A stretch of DNA of 64,000 bases, taken from positions 19,570,905-19,634,904 of the forward strand of contig CM057134.1 in the NCBI GenBank assembly GCA_029964075.1. The letters are read 5' to 3'. Below the pieces are notes generated by a model, which worked only from the letters and a program-made list of their open reading frames with translations, did not search any database and was not told where the DNA came from. Shown in pieces: positions 34,401 through 45,637 of this stretch. The DNA comes from Patiria pectinifera (taxonomy: Eukaryota; Echinodermata; Asteroidea; Valvatida; Asterinidae). Position 1 is the stretch's first letter; each line of letters begins with the position of its first letter. Position numbers and translations under genes: made by a program.

Positions 34401-37400
34401 AGCACACAAACCTACTACAGAGGACCGTTTTGAATAAAAGACCCAACTTCCAAGGACTGAAAGGATCTGTTGTTTTTCCTTTGTGTGTCTGTCCTTGGGA
34501 GTTATGTAGAGGTTTGAAAGCTAGGAGGCTAAAAATAATTTTCATTTGGTTCAAACCCGGACCTTGGTTTCCAGTATGTAAACCATGAAAACATCCTACC
34601 TTTCCCGAGCGACTGACTACAATGACGATCTTGCGAAGGCTGAACTCATCTCGGGTCAGTGGTTCGTTCTCATCCGAGTCTGCCGCCTCTGTGTGGACCG
34701 TGGCCCCGCCCTTCATGGTTTCCTGGATGCTGATTGGATCCTGGAGGAAGGCGTGGCTGAATCGTCGCTTCAGGTGGGCCAGATAAACCTAGGGATTAAT
34801 AACAACTACGATTCAAAGTCACACATCATCTCTTGACATAATGCACAGAAAAACCTAGTCGTTGGGAACACCAATCTAAGATTAAAGTGCCATCTAACAG
34901 ATTTTGTTAGTGGCCGTTTAGAAAATGTAACTTTGTAACCATTTAGCTTACTTTCACGGGCGTTTTGGTGCCTCTTTGGTTTTTATGTTTCCTTATTCAC
35001 TCAATACTGTGATGTCATTCAAGGCAGAAACTTTAGTGTTACACTTGCTTCAGCATCAAAAGTTGTAAGAATTTTGGATTATTTGATGTGGTAAATTTTC
35101 CTTTTTTTCTGGGTTCACAGCTTCAACAGCAACCCCCTGAACTAAGAGAGTGCACTTAAAATGACATCACAGCAACAGCGCCCTCTGTTGTCAGGAAATG
35201 CATTGACCATTTTACATTATTTCACAAAAGTGCACGTTACAAAAATGTTAACCAAAAAGATATCTCACAGTTTCAGAGGAACTGAAATTTGCACAAAATA
35301 TGTTCCGGTGTAAACTTCATGTCATGGACCCTTAAACAAAGAAATGTCTGGGAATAAGAATCTTTGAGGATGATCTTACCTGAAGCTGGGCAAACTGCGT
35401 GCTGAGCCTCCGCAGGAACATTGAGCCAATACTCTCTGGTGGTGAACAGAATTAGACGTACATCAATTATCTCACTTTAATACTTGTGTACTTTCAAGAT
35501 GCATATATAGAGAGTTTCGTATCTGGTAAAATACGTGTATGAATATGCTTAGCATTGTTTTGCATTATGTGCAAATAAGAATTAGTTAAGTGACCAATAA
35601 AAGCAGTAATCCAAAATGGTAGCCTCCGACATAAACCTTGTATCTGCAGCTAATCCTGCTTTGAAAACACAGACAAATGGCACATATACGTTCAGCAATA
35701 AGCATTTTGCAAATTAAATTCGAGTAACATCTGTTACCCCGACCTGCTCGAATGCTCGGCACATTTTAACTTTGAATTCTCCAGACCAAAGAGACTGTTG
35801 CTACATCAAATGATTCGAGGCAAGCCTAACACTAGCAACCCCCAGCTCTGGAATGATCTGGTGTCTTTGTGCCATTCTCATCCATTGTTAGCAATGCATT
35901 GGTGCTGAGCGTCTTTTACGTAACTATGCAAGAGCTTGCCCCGAATCATGTGATATAGCAACAGTGTCTTTGGTCTGGAGAATTCAAAGTTGAAATGAGC
36001 CAAGCATTATGAGCAAGTCAGTGTACCAGATGTTATTCAAATTTAACTCACAAAGGGTATAAGGCTATTTGCAAATGGCTTATTCATCCTCTTCCAATCG
36101 ATTTACTGGCGCGTAGCCCATGACATATCTGTACGTGTACACACATAGTGGATAGCGAGTTACATATATGACGTCTCATGATCCCACAAACCGATGACAT
36201 ATCAAGTGCGCTAATTATTTGTTCGCTTGCAAAACCTCTCTAAAAAAAAATGAAAATACTGAAGAAAACAGAAAGAGAGACAGAGACAGAGACAAAGGAG
36301 AAAAGAGGAAGACAAAGAAATTGTAGACCTACTCACCCCGTGCCCTGCCGCCAAATTCCTCTTCAAACTTTGCCTCCGTGTCAGACACTGGTAGCTCCAC
36401 CATCTCTATGGCCGCCACTGAGGCAAGACCCTCCTCCCGTTGCCAGGCAACGCGTCCTTGAAAACAAGATACCATGGAAACTATCAAGACAACTTCTGTA
36501 ATTTCAAGCCTAACTCCACTAATAGTCTAACTCCACCAAGGCATTTTTTTCATTCAAATACAGAAACAAAACATACAAAAATTTGCAGAGCAATCTGTTG
36601 AAGAACAAAGACAGTAAATGTTTAACCCTACAAGACTTCTGCACTTCACAATGCTTGAAGTTTTGAAAATCACTTTTGCCCGTAGGGTTAGCACCCACAC
36701 TTCAAATTCCTTTGAGGTAATCTTCTGTGGAGTATGGATAACACTTCAAATCCCTGCACTGTTCTTGTGTGTGGTTAAGCTCAGGGCAAGCAGGCAGATT
36801 CAGTCACGCTTCACTGCTCTCCACAGTGCTGTTTTTTTTAGTGCAGTGACTCTCTGTGTGACACAGTTACTTTAACACTTCATATCCCTTCACCTGAAAC
36901 TGACCTGCAGGGTTTAAAGGGTTTAACTTATTGCTCTGAATATTGACTTCCCACTAGGAGGGTTATTAAAAAGTCCTACCCGGTTGATTGAGCAAAGTCA
37001 GAGCATGGTCGGCCGTCTCCAGAAGGACTTTGTATCCAGGGTTAGCGCTCTTCTTATCAATCAATAAAACGTTCATCTTGGATGGGTTGCCATGGTTACC
37101 TTCCAGGGTAACTTTCTCCATCATCGGAGCGATCTCCACACCATCCTTATAGCAGCGGAAAATGGTTTCCTATGGAATTTAAAAAAAATTGCAACCTCAA
37201 AATATTAGGATATTAATTTTTTTGGATGTAACAAAAGTGTATAAAATCTTAAGAAGGGTATATAACAACTATCCTGTTGAACTTTCAGCTCAGTGGATAA
37301 TATACATTTTCAGAAAACAGCGAAAACATACGCACATTTTTTTAAGGTCTCCCAACTGGATTCTGTTGCTATTGTACGTAAAAAATGTGTCTGCGGGCAC

Positions 37401-40400
37401 GCTGGTTTGAAACCATCTTCAATAATTGGGTTTTTTTGAGAACGATACCATTTCAGGCAGAATAAGTTCACAAGGTATTTGATACCGGTCCTATCCTCAC
37501 TATGAGAAAGGTTTCTGTAATTTAACCAGTTCGCGCCGGGATTATTTTGACATTGACCGGACCCAGGTGTGGGATTGTTTTTCACGAACCTCGATGCCAG
37601 ATGGGTTCAGGCCGTCATCTGCGGGTAGCACACCCTGATATTTCCGGCCTCGCTCGCTGCGAGCGGGTCGCTGACAGATATTTCCGGCCTCGCTCATTGC
37701 GTGTTTATCAGTCATCCATTCTGAATACCGCAAAATCTTTGTGTGTATACACGTCATCCGACGTAAACTGCTTAATCCTTAGGTACTTTTCAGGGTTAGT
37801 GCAAATGATCCGACGTGATTTCAGAGGGTACATACTGTTGTTGATGGGAGCCAGCTAGCTGTAGTGACGATTGCATTGCCGTCCAGGGTGGAACCAGTTA
37901 TCTGCCATACCTTGAACAAAGCAGAAAAAAATAGAACGTCAGCAAGAATATGTCAGCAAAAACGGAACCAAACATGTCAATATCTCTTCAAAACCAGTTT
38001 CGTTAAATCGTTCAAGCAAAATAATAATAGCATGTAACCTGTATTCCTATTTTTCAATGGGCAAATTAAATAGCTGCAAACCTTTGCTTTTGTTTGTTTT
38101 TATTATTAACCACATTAACCCTAACAGAACTCAACCCACCCAACCCCAACAGCATGTTTTGTTGTAATCTGTTGGGATGGGTACAGTACCCCTAAACTGA
38201 CAGTCTTTTGCATTGGGTTGGCACACCTCCAGAATCAAAGTCAGAAATATGTGTGTGCAGTATCCCATATGGTGTTGGAATTTGCCAGGATGGGTATGGT
38301 TCCTAGTGAATCATGCTAGGGAGTTAGGGTTAATATCCGATTTAAGCAAAGCACGGTAATTGATAAGTTGGTGGCCTAAGGTAGAACATGAGCTATACAG
38401 TTTTGAATGATATTGTGAGCAGTTTAACTCGCTGAATGATTACACAGAAAGTTTGAAGTTATCTTTTCTTGTGTTTCTGTTACAGATTTAATCTTGACAG
38501 TCACTGGTTCCTGAGAAATAAACTTTAAAAATGGGGGGAAAAATGGAAACATTTATCAAATGAAAAAATTGAACAAACGAACTCAAAAATGGCAACATTG
38601 TCCCTTGAGAGGTTGTGCCGAGTCTGTTTCTGATCCTGGGGCAAATTTCACGGCGTTGCTAAGCACAAAAATTTGCTTAGCACAAAATAAGCAGGTTACC
38701 AGCCAAAACTCCATGTGATGTATATTGCTTGTGATTAGTATTCAGCTGTTGTTTGCTAAGCATTAAAATCACATGGAGTTTAGGCTGGTAACCTGCTTTT
38801 ATAAGCCAGACTTTTTGAGCTAAGCAGCAAATTTTTGAGCTTAGCAGCACTGTGAAATTGGCCCCAGGTCCACGCAGCTTCAGGATCCAATGAGCTGATA
38901 ATATAAACTTACCGATGGTAAATCCTTGACGAGTGTCACCTGACCGGCGGACATCTTGAGTAGAGCGTGATGGTCCTCAGTCAACTGAAGAGCAAACTCC
39001 ACCCTCCCAGACGACGGAGCAAAGAGCTGAATCAAGGTTGGGTTGGGACCGTGTTTGTCCAGGCCAATGGTCTGCAATAAAATAGTCATTAGGAAAAAGA
39101 ACTCAGCAGAGTCAGTCACAAGTCATAACAAGTCATTCACAAGTCATCACAAGTCATCACAAGTCCATCACAAGTCATCACATGTCATCACAAGTCCATC
39201 ACAAGGCAATATAAAGTCACCACAAGTCATAATAAGTCACATTTCAGACGAGTTGCAACAGAGTCAGTCACAAGTCAAAAGTCATCACAAATCACTACAA
39301 CCACAAGTCATCAAAAGTCAATCATAAGACATCATAAGACATCACAAGACATCACAAGTCATCATAAGTCATCACCAGTCAACACAAGTTAACACAAGTC
39401 ATTGTAAGTCCATCACTTGTCGCAAATCATCACAAATCATCACAAGGCAATCAAAAGTCATCACAAGTCAACATAAGTCATCACAAATCATCACAAGTCA
39501 TCACAAAAATCACAAATCATCACAAGTCATCACAAATCATCATAAATCATCACAAGTCATCACAAATCATCACAAGTCACTTAAGTTCATCACAAATCAT
39601 CATAAATCACCACAGTTATAAAACAAAATCCTTGCTAGTCAGCACAAGTCATCAAACGATTTTGTCAAACATTTTTGCTCCAAAATTTGAAAAACAAATT
39701 TCTGTTCTTTACATTATGCTTGAAATTGAAAATGTTTGCAGAAATCATTTAATTCTCCAATGTTTTGTATCTTTTTTAATGCTCTCTAGTGGGATTTTCA
39801 GAGAGCTGAATTTCGTTTAAAAGCTGAATTCCGTTTAAAAGCTGAATTCTGTTAAATCCATTCCGTTTTCCGTGAAACAAAAACTTCAGTTGCCCAATTT
39901 AATTCAGGGGAGGGGAGCACAGAGAAGATAACAGCCAAAACGACGTTGGATACGAGACGCACCTTTAACGGCGTGGTGGAAAACACGTTGATGTTCTCCA
40001 GCGAAGCAACTTGCAAGGAGTTGGTGAGGGTATCCACACACACAAACTGGAGCGTGGATACCAGTATGCAACTGGTGTCCTGCAGACTAGCCCAGGCTGC
40101 TTGAAGAGATGCCTGCGAAGGGAAATATATGACATATACTTATATTTCATATGAAATAATTTATATATCACATGATTTTCCAGAAAATGCAACGAAAATA
40201 AATGCATTGTGCGTTCAAAGCGCTTTGTAGTGATCGCCATCTTGATTTTTCATTTTCGGCATTTTGTGTCGTCATCGTCATTTTATCCCAAAAGTTACAA
40301 AAATAAATATCAAAACCCTGCCCTCTTTCCACAACTTTCCTGTTGGATTTCAACATCGGTACTTAATGGGTTGAACCTAATAAATGGATTTTCTTTCTCC

Positions 40401-43400
40401 TATTCGCTCCGTTCACAAGTACCCCCTCACCGGTAAAGAAAGTACAGTTGGGGGTGACTGACCAATGCCATCTTGCCTGACTGCAATTTTGCCGCGACGC
40501 GCAGCCGTACCACTGCGTGTACATAGTACAAATCCCTGGTGTACGTGCTTCACACACAAGGAACGGTGCGCGTCAACCAGCTAAATGTCCCGCCCATGGG
40601 ACGTCGTTGCTAGGTAAAAGGGCGCCCTCTTTCGTTGGCGCACGGAGCCCATACACCACAATCACCAATTTCTTATTCACAAAGCAACCTATGTGTATCG
40701 TGTCCAAAATTAGGCTGGTTACTTGCCTTATTCTGCAGAGCACCGTTCACTGCTGAGTACTTGAGTAGATTGAAGTGCGAGTTGGGAACAAGACCGAGTG
40801 TGTAGACCGAACTGCCATCGGAATACAGCCATTTGTAATTTGTCCTGCATACAAAAGCACATCAAAAAATAAGTTTTTAAATCAGTCCATTTTTGGAAAT
40901 TTCAGTAAATGCAGTTATGTAGAATAGGCATTTAATAAACACAAATGAACTCAAATAACCCTAGCCTCCCAAATCCTCCAAAATCCTCTTTGCAAAATGG
41001 AGGGTTTTGCAGGATTGAGGTTATATGGCAAAAACGGGTGACGTCTAAACACGCTAATCCCAAAAACCAGTAAAGTCTGTGGAGGTGGACCGTGTGTTGA
41101 TCTTGAATTGGCCGTTGTGCCTATTGTTGTACAATTTACGCTCCAGTGCACACCCATAGTGTATTGAAACATGAGGTTTCGGCAAAAAATATGGCACAAA
41201 TACTGTTGAAATGACTCTTGCGAATCGTGGCATTTGGCTGCATATCAGAAGTTGGCTGGAAATGTTTGCCTTTTTGTCCCGGCGCGAAGTGGTTAATAAC
41301 GAATATCTTCAATTTTTAAAAGTTTAACAGCAGGCAATGATTTTTTTTCCTAATAGTGTTTGGTACCCAGTACTTTCTTTACTTCGAGCAGGTTTTCCCC
41401 TTTTAATGTGTAGTTTCCTTGAAGCCTTGAATCTACTCAACAGTTGAAGGAGAGTAAAAAGATCAAGACTTACGTGGCTGGCAGTTGTTGATCCCAGATT
41501 TGTTGACCATCTTTCAGTGAGTGTACGTACAGGTTGCTGCCTGATAACACGGCCAACGATGGTAATTCATCATTGGGGACAAAGACGGCATCGGCATCAC
41601 TGTAAACATTGACAAACACAAAATCAGTAAAGTAAAGTCTGTTATGAGCCAATGTGACCCATCAGGCCAGCGTTTATCTCCGGTTTCAGAGGCATGAAAC
41701 GACTGAGAATATTTCTACTCCCCCTGGATGGGATGCTAGTCCATCACAGGTTACTCCCCAGCTAATGCCGGTACCAATTTGTACTCCTTGGTAGAGAGAG
41801 GCAAGTGGAGGTAAAGAGGCTTGCCCCAGGACACAATATATAGCCAGCAGCTGGATTTGAACCCCTGACCCTCTGATCATGAGTAACAACCCTAACCACT
41901 AGGCTCCCCGAACCCAACAAACACAAACTTAGGAACTTGGTTATTAACAAAAAAAATCCCATTACTATTCTTGTTCAAAATCTTCTTAGTGAAATGATGC
42001 TTTTGTAATAACTGTAGCACTTTGCCACACGTGTAATAATAGTCGGCCAAGAAATTTACAGTATTTGTGAGAAAGCTTTTCACTTACCCGTGTGACTCTT
42101 TAACAGTCGCCGTTTCAGTTGTTGTTGCCACTTCCCATCGTAAGAAACCCGACGATGGCTCCCATGAGCGCAGAACATGTCCACCGCCCGACACACTGAT
42201 CAGATCTGTTAAGGAGGACATACAACAGAATAGGCAATATTTTTTGCACACGAGGGCAAACAATGCATTTTCTGCGGACCAACTCTAGAAAAAAAATCCT
42301 GTTTACTAAAACAATTCATGAAATTATTCATATTAATACAATATGTTACAACGCTCCATAGGCATTTTGCTAAGATGCAACCTCAATCCTCCAAAATCCT
42401 CCAACTGCCTGCATGTAAAAATTGCACACAGCTTCAATCCTCCAAAATCATCCGTTATTTCTTGAATGTGATCCTTGGAGGGGTGACCACTGTCTCAATT
42501 CTGCAAAATCCTCCAGCAATCACTGTCAATATGTTGAGGCAGAACCAGTGACATCCTGGAGCAGTGTGGAGGATTTCAAGTATAATCTAGGCCTAAATTT
42601 ATGCACGGCTGAGCATAAACAACACAAGGTCCGGCCCAAGACCTTGACACAGTGCATCCTCCAAAATCAGCCACACATTTTTGCCATGTAGCCTCAATCC
42701 TGCAAAATCCTCCATTTTGCAAAGAGGATTTGGGAAGGTTAGGGTTAAACGAGGATACTCCATTCTTTCTAGCTGATCTTTATCTTACCTTCATTGTTAT
42801 ACAACAAAGCGTCGATCCGTCCAGTGGGGCCAGGCTGGAATATTTGCCTCCAGGTCAGGTGACCATTGCGAGAGTTCAACGCAGCGACGACGTTAGACTC
42901 TGTTGCTACAAAGATGTTCCGTTTGCTGCCCCCTTGCTCAAAGTACAAAACTTTAGCTTTACCTATAAACTGCTGGCGCCTGCAAAATAAATACAAAAAA
43001 ACACACACTAATTTATTATTCAGCTCTAACAGTCCTGAATCCTCCAATTTCAATACAATTTTGCACACCCCCTAGGAAGTTGGGGTTGTTTGTAGGCCTA
43101 TAGTTGTAAGTTATGATCATATCTGGCCACTGTTGTGATCATATCTGGTGCCTCATTGAAAAGTAAATTATGTTTGTATTATTTTTTAAATAGCACTTTA
43201 ATTAAAAACAAATCATTGAACTTTCCAGGATTAAACTTGAAAAATGCAAAAAATAGCTCTTAAACTGTCAATTTAATATTTCTTTTTGATTTTACTGTTG
43301 TGATTGTGAATGGTGAATCGTCAGCTTATCGTAAAAATTGCAAAAAGAAGTAGGCCTACGTGCTTTCACTGGCTAGGCTCTGAATTTAAATAAATAAATA

Positions 43401-44096
43401 ACTGCGATTGTGTAGTGTAGGGCCCGGTTCCTATAAGGGAACAAAATCCACTTTAAAATTATTGAAACTACCAAAGGAGTTGGCGACATTCTCAATAAAC
43501 AGGTATGTCATAGATAGAGGGCAGGATTTTGAAAAAAAATTTAGGGAAATTTGGGGGTAAAATGACGATGACAGCGCGGCAACAACACACGACCCAAAGA
43601 TAGCGATTACCACGCGATATACCGTGAGCACGCACAGCCCGCTGAATCGCAAGGAACAAACCATGCAGGAAAATCATGATTTCTACCCCAAGAATCTGTT
43701 CAAAATTGCAAAAAAGGTGTCTTTAGAATCGAGAAAAGTCTGCTTTTGATTGTGTAAAGGTGATTTTTGAGCAATAATCACTTTTGACTCTGATTTGATC
43801 AAAACAAAAACAGGGGCCCTACACTTCACGGTCGCCAAAACAGAAAGAAAGAACTAAAATAAATTAAAACAAATTGAGTTTAATTTTGTTCAATTAAAAA
43901 AAACACCGGTTTTTATACTTGTACCCTAGAGGGCGCTATTCAAAAGTCCCACCTCCCTTTGACCAACAGAAAATCTACTCAATCTTGCATATTTAAGAGT
44001 AACTTACCAATCAAATTTCCCCACTTGATCCTCATAAAGAGAATTTACAATCCCAGAAAGTCCTAGCAACAAAAGCAGCAGAAAAGCTGCGTTCAT
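25434..44096 (-). CDS. EMC1: ER membrane protein complex subunit 1 (EMC1), complete
   Basis: EMC1 is the large luminal subunit of the ER membrane complex, which inserts and chaperones membrane proteins. Exons, 5' to 3': 44008-44096, 42789-42979, 42088-42205, 41474-41599, 40727-40844, 39963-40112, 38913-39071, 37836-37910, 36980-37169, 36337-36456, 35380-35435, 34600-34788, 33659-33823, 32384-32560, 30701-30917, 30020-30130, 29811-29923, 28719-28798, 28333-28463, 26842-26999, 25753-25828, 25434-25594. They sum to 2970 bp: 989 residues plus stop (human 993). Visible: a Leu-rich signal peptide (residues 1-19), then [14 protein letters not shown], propeller repeats ([15 protein letters not shown]), [18 protein letters not shown] nearly identical to human, [33 protein letters not shown], a membrane helix at about 959-975 and the end NQAWR. 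All junctions keep frame. Exon 40727-40844 uses a GC donor. Confidence 0.97.
25920..26150 (-). repeat. Minisatellite made of EMC1 exon end plus splice donor
   Basis: In minus sense each unit carries ttaactataaccaaacg followed by gtaaatac. This is the 3' end of EMC1 exon 26842-26999 and its donor. Units lie near 25964, 26064 and 26113, and others near 26766; the true boundary is at 26842. Units are about 50-70 bases and diverged. Confidence 0.8.
26152..26271. repeat. Long near-perfect hairpin in EMC1 intron
   Basis: The arm tagttggaattactggtccc (26158-26177) is repeated inverted at the right end, as is gtcagcttg.ctacctccc. The loop is about 11 bases (gacgtgaagcg). Not a classic terminator; probably a foldback repeat. 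Confidence 0.75.
27150..27360 (+). repeat. Dispersed repeat, family G, divergent copy
   Basis: Contains gcatgttttgttggaatctg and aggttcctggtaaatca, matching 38120-38335. Confidence 0.5.
27640..28025 (+). repeat. Dispersed repeat, family M
   Basis: Strong match to 33955-34300 (ctgagctgagctctccagag, cctcgtaaatatccatattg, ttctctccacagaccac). In EMC1 intron 19. Confidence 0.7.
28851..29525 (+). mobile_element. hAT-like element copy with another repeat nested in it
   Basis: It shares with 2274-2928 a left part (atttgaaaaatgtgagtggt, gatgatgaaaa) and a right part (gcgcacgttaaacttgatc, gagtattcaattattc). Its middle (about 29000-29345) is instead the inverted match of the repeat at 20165-20540, so the two copies carry different inserts. 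Confidence 0.5.
31235..31850 (+). mobile_element. SINE family B with triplicated 168-bp body
   Basis: One tRNA-like head (gttaccgtgttcgactcgtg, ~31246) is followed by three consecutive bodies starting at 31309, 31477 and 31645, an exact 168-bp period. One tail follows (acctttggtataacgcgcta). 168 is divisible by 3, so an open frame of 108 codons runs through on the minus strand; it is an artefact. Confidence 0.85.
31864..32341 (+). mobile_element. Mariner-type MITE with TA target duplication
   Basis: A 478-bp foldback. The left end is cagggtggtccaaagaaaat and the right end, inverted, cagggtggtcaaagttaac. Each end is flanked by TA (31862-31863 and 32342-32343). TA duplication and cagggtg ends are typical of Tc1/mariner. 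No transposase inside. Confidence 0.75.
32609..33085 (+). mobile_element. Large palindromic element, mariner-like left end
   Basis: Arms of about 210 bp (about 32641-32855 and 32870-33085) share gtgaagttctgcatgtagca, aagtt.cgtaattttaaacac and gttttgctgaaag. The left side begins ta/cagggtgag; the matching outer right end is missing, so the element is probably truncated. Confidence 0.65.
33110..33400 (+). repeat. Dispersed repeat, family N, second copy
   Basis: In an EMC1 intron; see 14820-15080. Confidence 0.55.
33955..34300 (+). repeat. Dispersed repeat, family M, second copy
   Basis: See 27640-28025; both start with atactgcaagtaaaact. Confidence 0.7.
35720..36050 (+). mobile_element. Foldback MITE, family U
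   Basis: Inverted arms around ttgaattctccagaccaaag (left) and ctttggtctggagaattcaa (right), with atgattcg/cgaatcat inside and taacatctg ends. A partial relative is at 480-740. Confidence 0.65.
36660..36965 (+). repeat. Dispersed repeat, family F copy 2
   Basis: Full copy in an EMC1 intron, ending acttcccactaggagggtta like the third copy. See 10035-10250 for shared blocks. Confidence 0.7.
37522..37775 (+). mobile_element. piggyBac-like MITE, TTAA-flanked
   Basis: Ends ttaaccagttcgcgccggg and, inverted, ttaagcagtttacgtcgg. Holds two copies of gatatttccggcctcgctc. The right end stops 61 bases from the EMC1 exon 37836-37910. Confidence 0.5.
38120..38335 (+). repeat. Dispersed repeat, family G
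   Basis: Copy in an EMC1 intron; see 16785-16995. Confidence 0.6.
38636..38872 (+). mobile_element. Foldback MITE, family I
   Basis: Ends cctggggcaaatttcac and, inverted, cctggggccaatttcac. Inner arms share aactccatgtgat and gctaagcacaaaaatttg. Second copy at 48668-48912. Sequences of this type are, from memory, frequent in echinoderm genomes. Confidence 0.7.
39105..39655 (+). repeat. Minisatellite, acaagtcatc units, EMC1 intron
   Basis: Imperfect 10-12 base units (catcacaagtcat, catcacaaatcat) over 550 bp, right after the acceptor side of EMC1 exon 38913-39071. Same core as 1117-1568. Confidence 0.9.
40398..40655 (-). repeat. Family E element, inverted copy
   Basis: Reverse complement of 24637-24904, from cgctccgttcacaagtaccc to gcgcacggagcccat. 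Lies 70 bases from the EMC1 exon 40727-40844, the exon with the GC donor. Confidence 0.75.
41040..41296 (-). mobile_element. Partial piggyBac-like MITE copy
   Basis: Right end gcgcgaagtggttaa, with internal similarity to 10248-10661 in inverted orientation. The left end is not clear. Confidence 0.4.
41640..41910 (-). mobile_element. SINE family A, inverted, with tRNA-like head
   Basis: Reads on the minus strand: head gtggttagggttgttactca, box B ggggttcaaatcc, body tgccggtaccaatttg-type and tgatgggtcacattggctca. It lies 41 bases upstream, in EMC1 transcript sense, of exon 41474-41599. Confidence 0.8.
42355..42745 (+). repeat. Dispersed repeat, family H
   Basis: Rich in ctcaatcctccaaaatcctc. 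Aligns with 47615-47960 (cagtgacatcctggagcagt, tttatgcacggctgagca, acaaggtccggcccaagacc). Confidence 0.65.
43411..43830 (+). mobile_element. Foldback MITE, family X, EMC1 intron 1
   Basis: Ends gtgtagtgtagggcccgg and, inverted, cgtgaagtgtagggcccctg, about 420 bp. No coding content. Confidence 0.55.
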
Positions 44097-45637
44097 GATG
44101 AAATTATATCGGGCAAAATGCTCCGATACACGATCAAATCGGCAAAATCACGCTGGCATATGCAAAGTCTGGCACCCATTTCTCTATACACTTTTAAGGC
44201 GATAAATATTTTACAAATAAGGGTACCAATCTAACCTGGGTTCTGACAACCTCATGTGCAGGGGGAGTATCGTTATACCGCTCATTTACATTGACTGAAA
44301 GTGCAGCTGATATCGCACGAGAACGGGGTTGAAAGAACCTTCAGCCCTGTGCACAAAACACGTGTGATGAGCACTTGAGACTTGTGTTGCATAAAAAAGT
44401 AATTATTTCCACAGTTTGTCTTTGTTTCCTTTAGTACGTCATTTTTTGCTGATTAACCTACTGTTCTGAAACGCAGAAGTATTGCTTATGTCACAAAGGG
44501 CACTAGTTTGCCGAACGTGCCACTACATCACATCAACAACAACAACAACAGTTGTTTTAAATCTTTATTTGAAATTTTTATTCGGTGCCAGTGGAGAGAG
44601 AAACAATTGATAATGTAGCCCAACTTCACTGCCCTTAAAGTTTCAAATACAACTTGTTCTGTCATCAGTGTCATGTCTGTTTTCAACTTCAACTTTCAAC
44701 AGTGTGATAGTTCACTAAATTTGTTTCTGCAAATATTTGATATTTTTGGTAGATATACCTGAAATTGTTGAACCATTGTGAAATAAAAATTGAATGACTG
44801 AACATGCTCATATTCATCATATGGTCACACAATGTGCATCGTCTTTCGTTTCTCTTTTGTTGAAAAACAGGCCAGTACTTTTGGAATTGGATGTTTCAAG
44901 TTTAGCTCAAACAAAAAGAAGACGATAGTCATGATAGTACTACAGCAGGCCTAAACTTGTGTCGTTTAGCATGGAGGATGTGTTCTTATTCCTCCATGAG
45001 TTTAGGACCCCGTTCCATTTAATAAGAGAACAAAAAGACACTTTTAGGCCAAAAAAAAAAAGTCTCCGGTTTCTGGTATGGAGCTTGCCCAAAAAGTGGT
45101 GCGGGGACGCGGCTTTTTTTTTTACCTGTTTTTTATTTTTTTTTTGGCTTCAAATGTCGGCTGATGACTGCAAATGGTGCCCGACTAAACTTAGTGCAAA
45201 TATATGGGAGTCCAGAGAGGCCACATAAATCTTATTCTCGATCATAACCCCTTCTAAAAACCCGTTAAAATTGTGCAGCAGCAGAATTCCAGTCAAACCA
45301 GTGAGTTTGGCGGTTTTGAAACATCATCTTGTATTGAAAAAAAAACTTTTTCATTTTGCCGACGCGCATGGCTACGGCGACGCGCGCGCATACCAGAAAC
45401 CGGAGACTTTTTTTTTTTGGCCTTAGTTCAATGTTTTGGGACTTAATACCTAAACATTTGGCTATGATACAAGCAGGAAATGTCGATTTATGTGTTTGGA
45501 TTCATCTAACAAGTCTTAAATACTAAAATACATGTAGCTCGCAGAGGTACCATGTTGAATATCAGCTCGTTTAATTCATTGCGTTTTTTTGTTAATTTTA
45601 ATTTGCTTAACAATTTTTAACCTGTCCTGCGCACAGC
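44097..45637. promoter_or_regulatory. EMC1-NOL7 divergent spacer
   Basis: Head-to-head spacer of 1541 bp that should hold both promoters. It contains a Harbinger-type MITE at 45047-45422, only 215 bases before the NOL7 start codon, and a small (aac)n run near 44526. No TATA box or clear initiator was identified. Confidence 0.45.
45047..45422 (+). mobile_element. Harbinger-type MITE with TTA duplication
   Basis: The 376-bp element has inverted ends of more than 30 bases, starting ggccaaaaaaaaaaagtctc on both sides. It is flanked by TTA at 45044-45046 and 45423-45425. A 3-bp TTA (TWA) target is the known signature of PIF/Harbinger elements. No transposase inside. Confidence 0.8.

Noticed and set aside
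39105-39655. CRISPR-like array
   Set aside because: Units are short, contiguous and imperfect with no unique spacers, in a eukaryotic intron.
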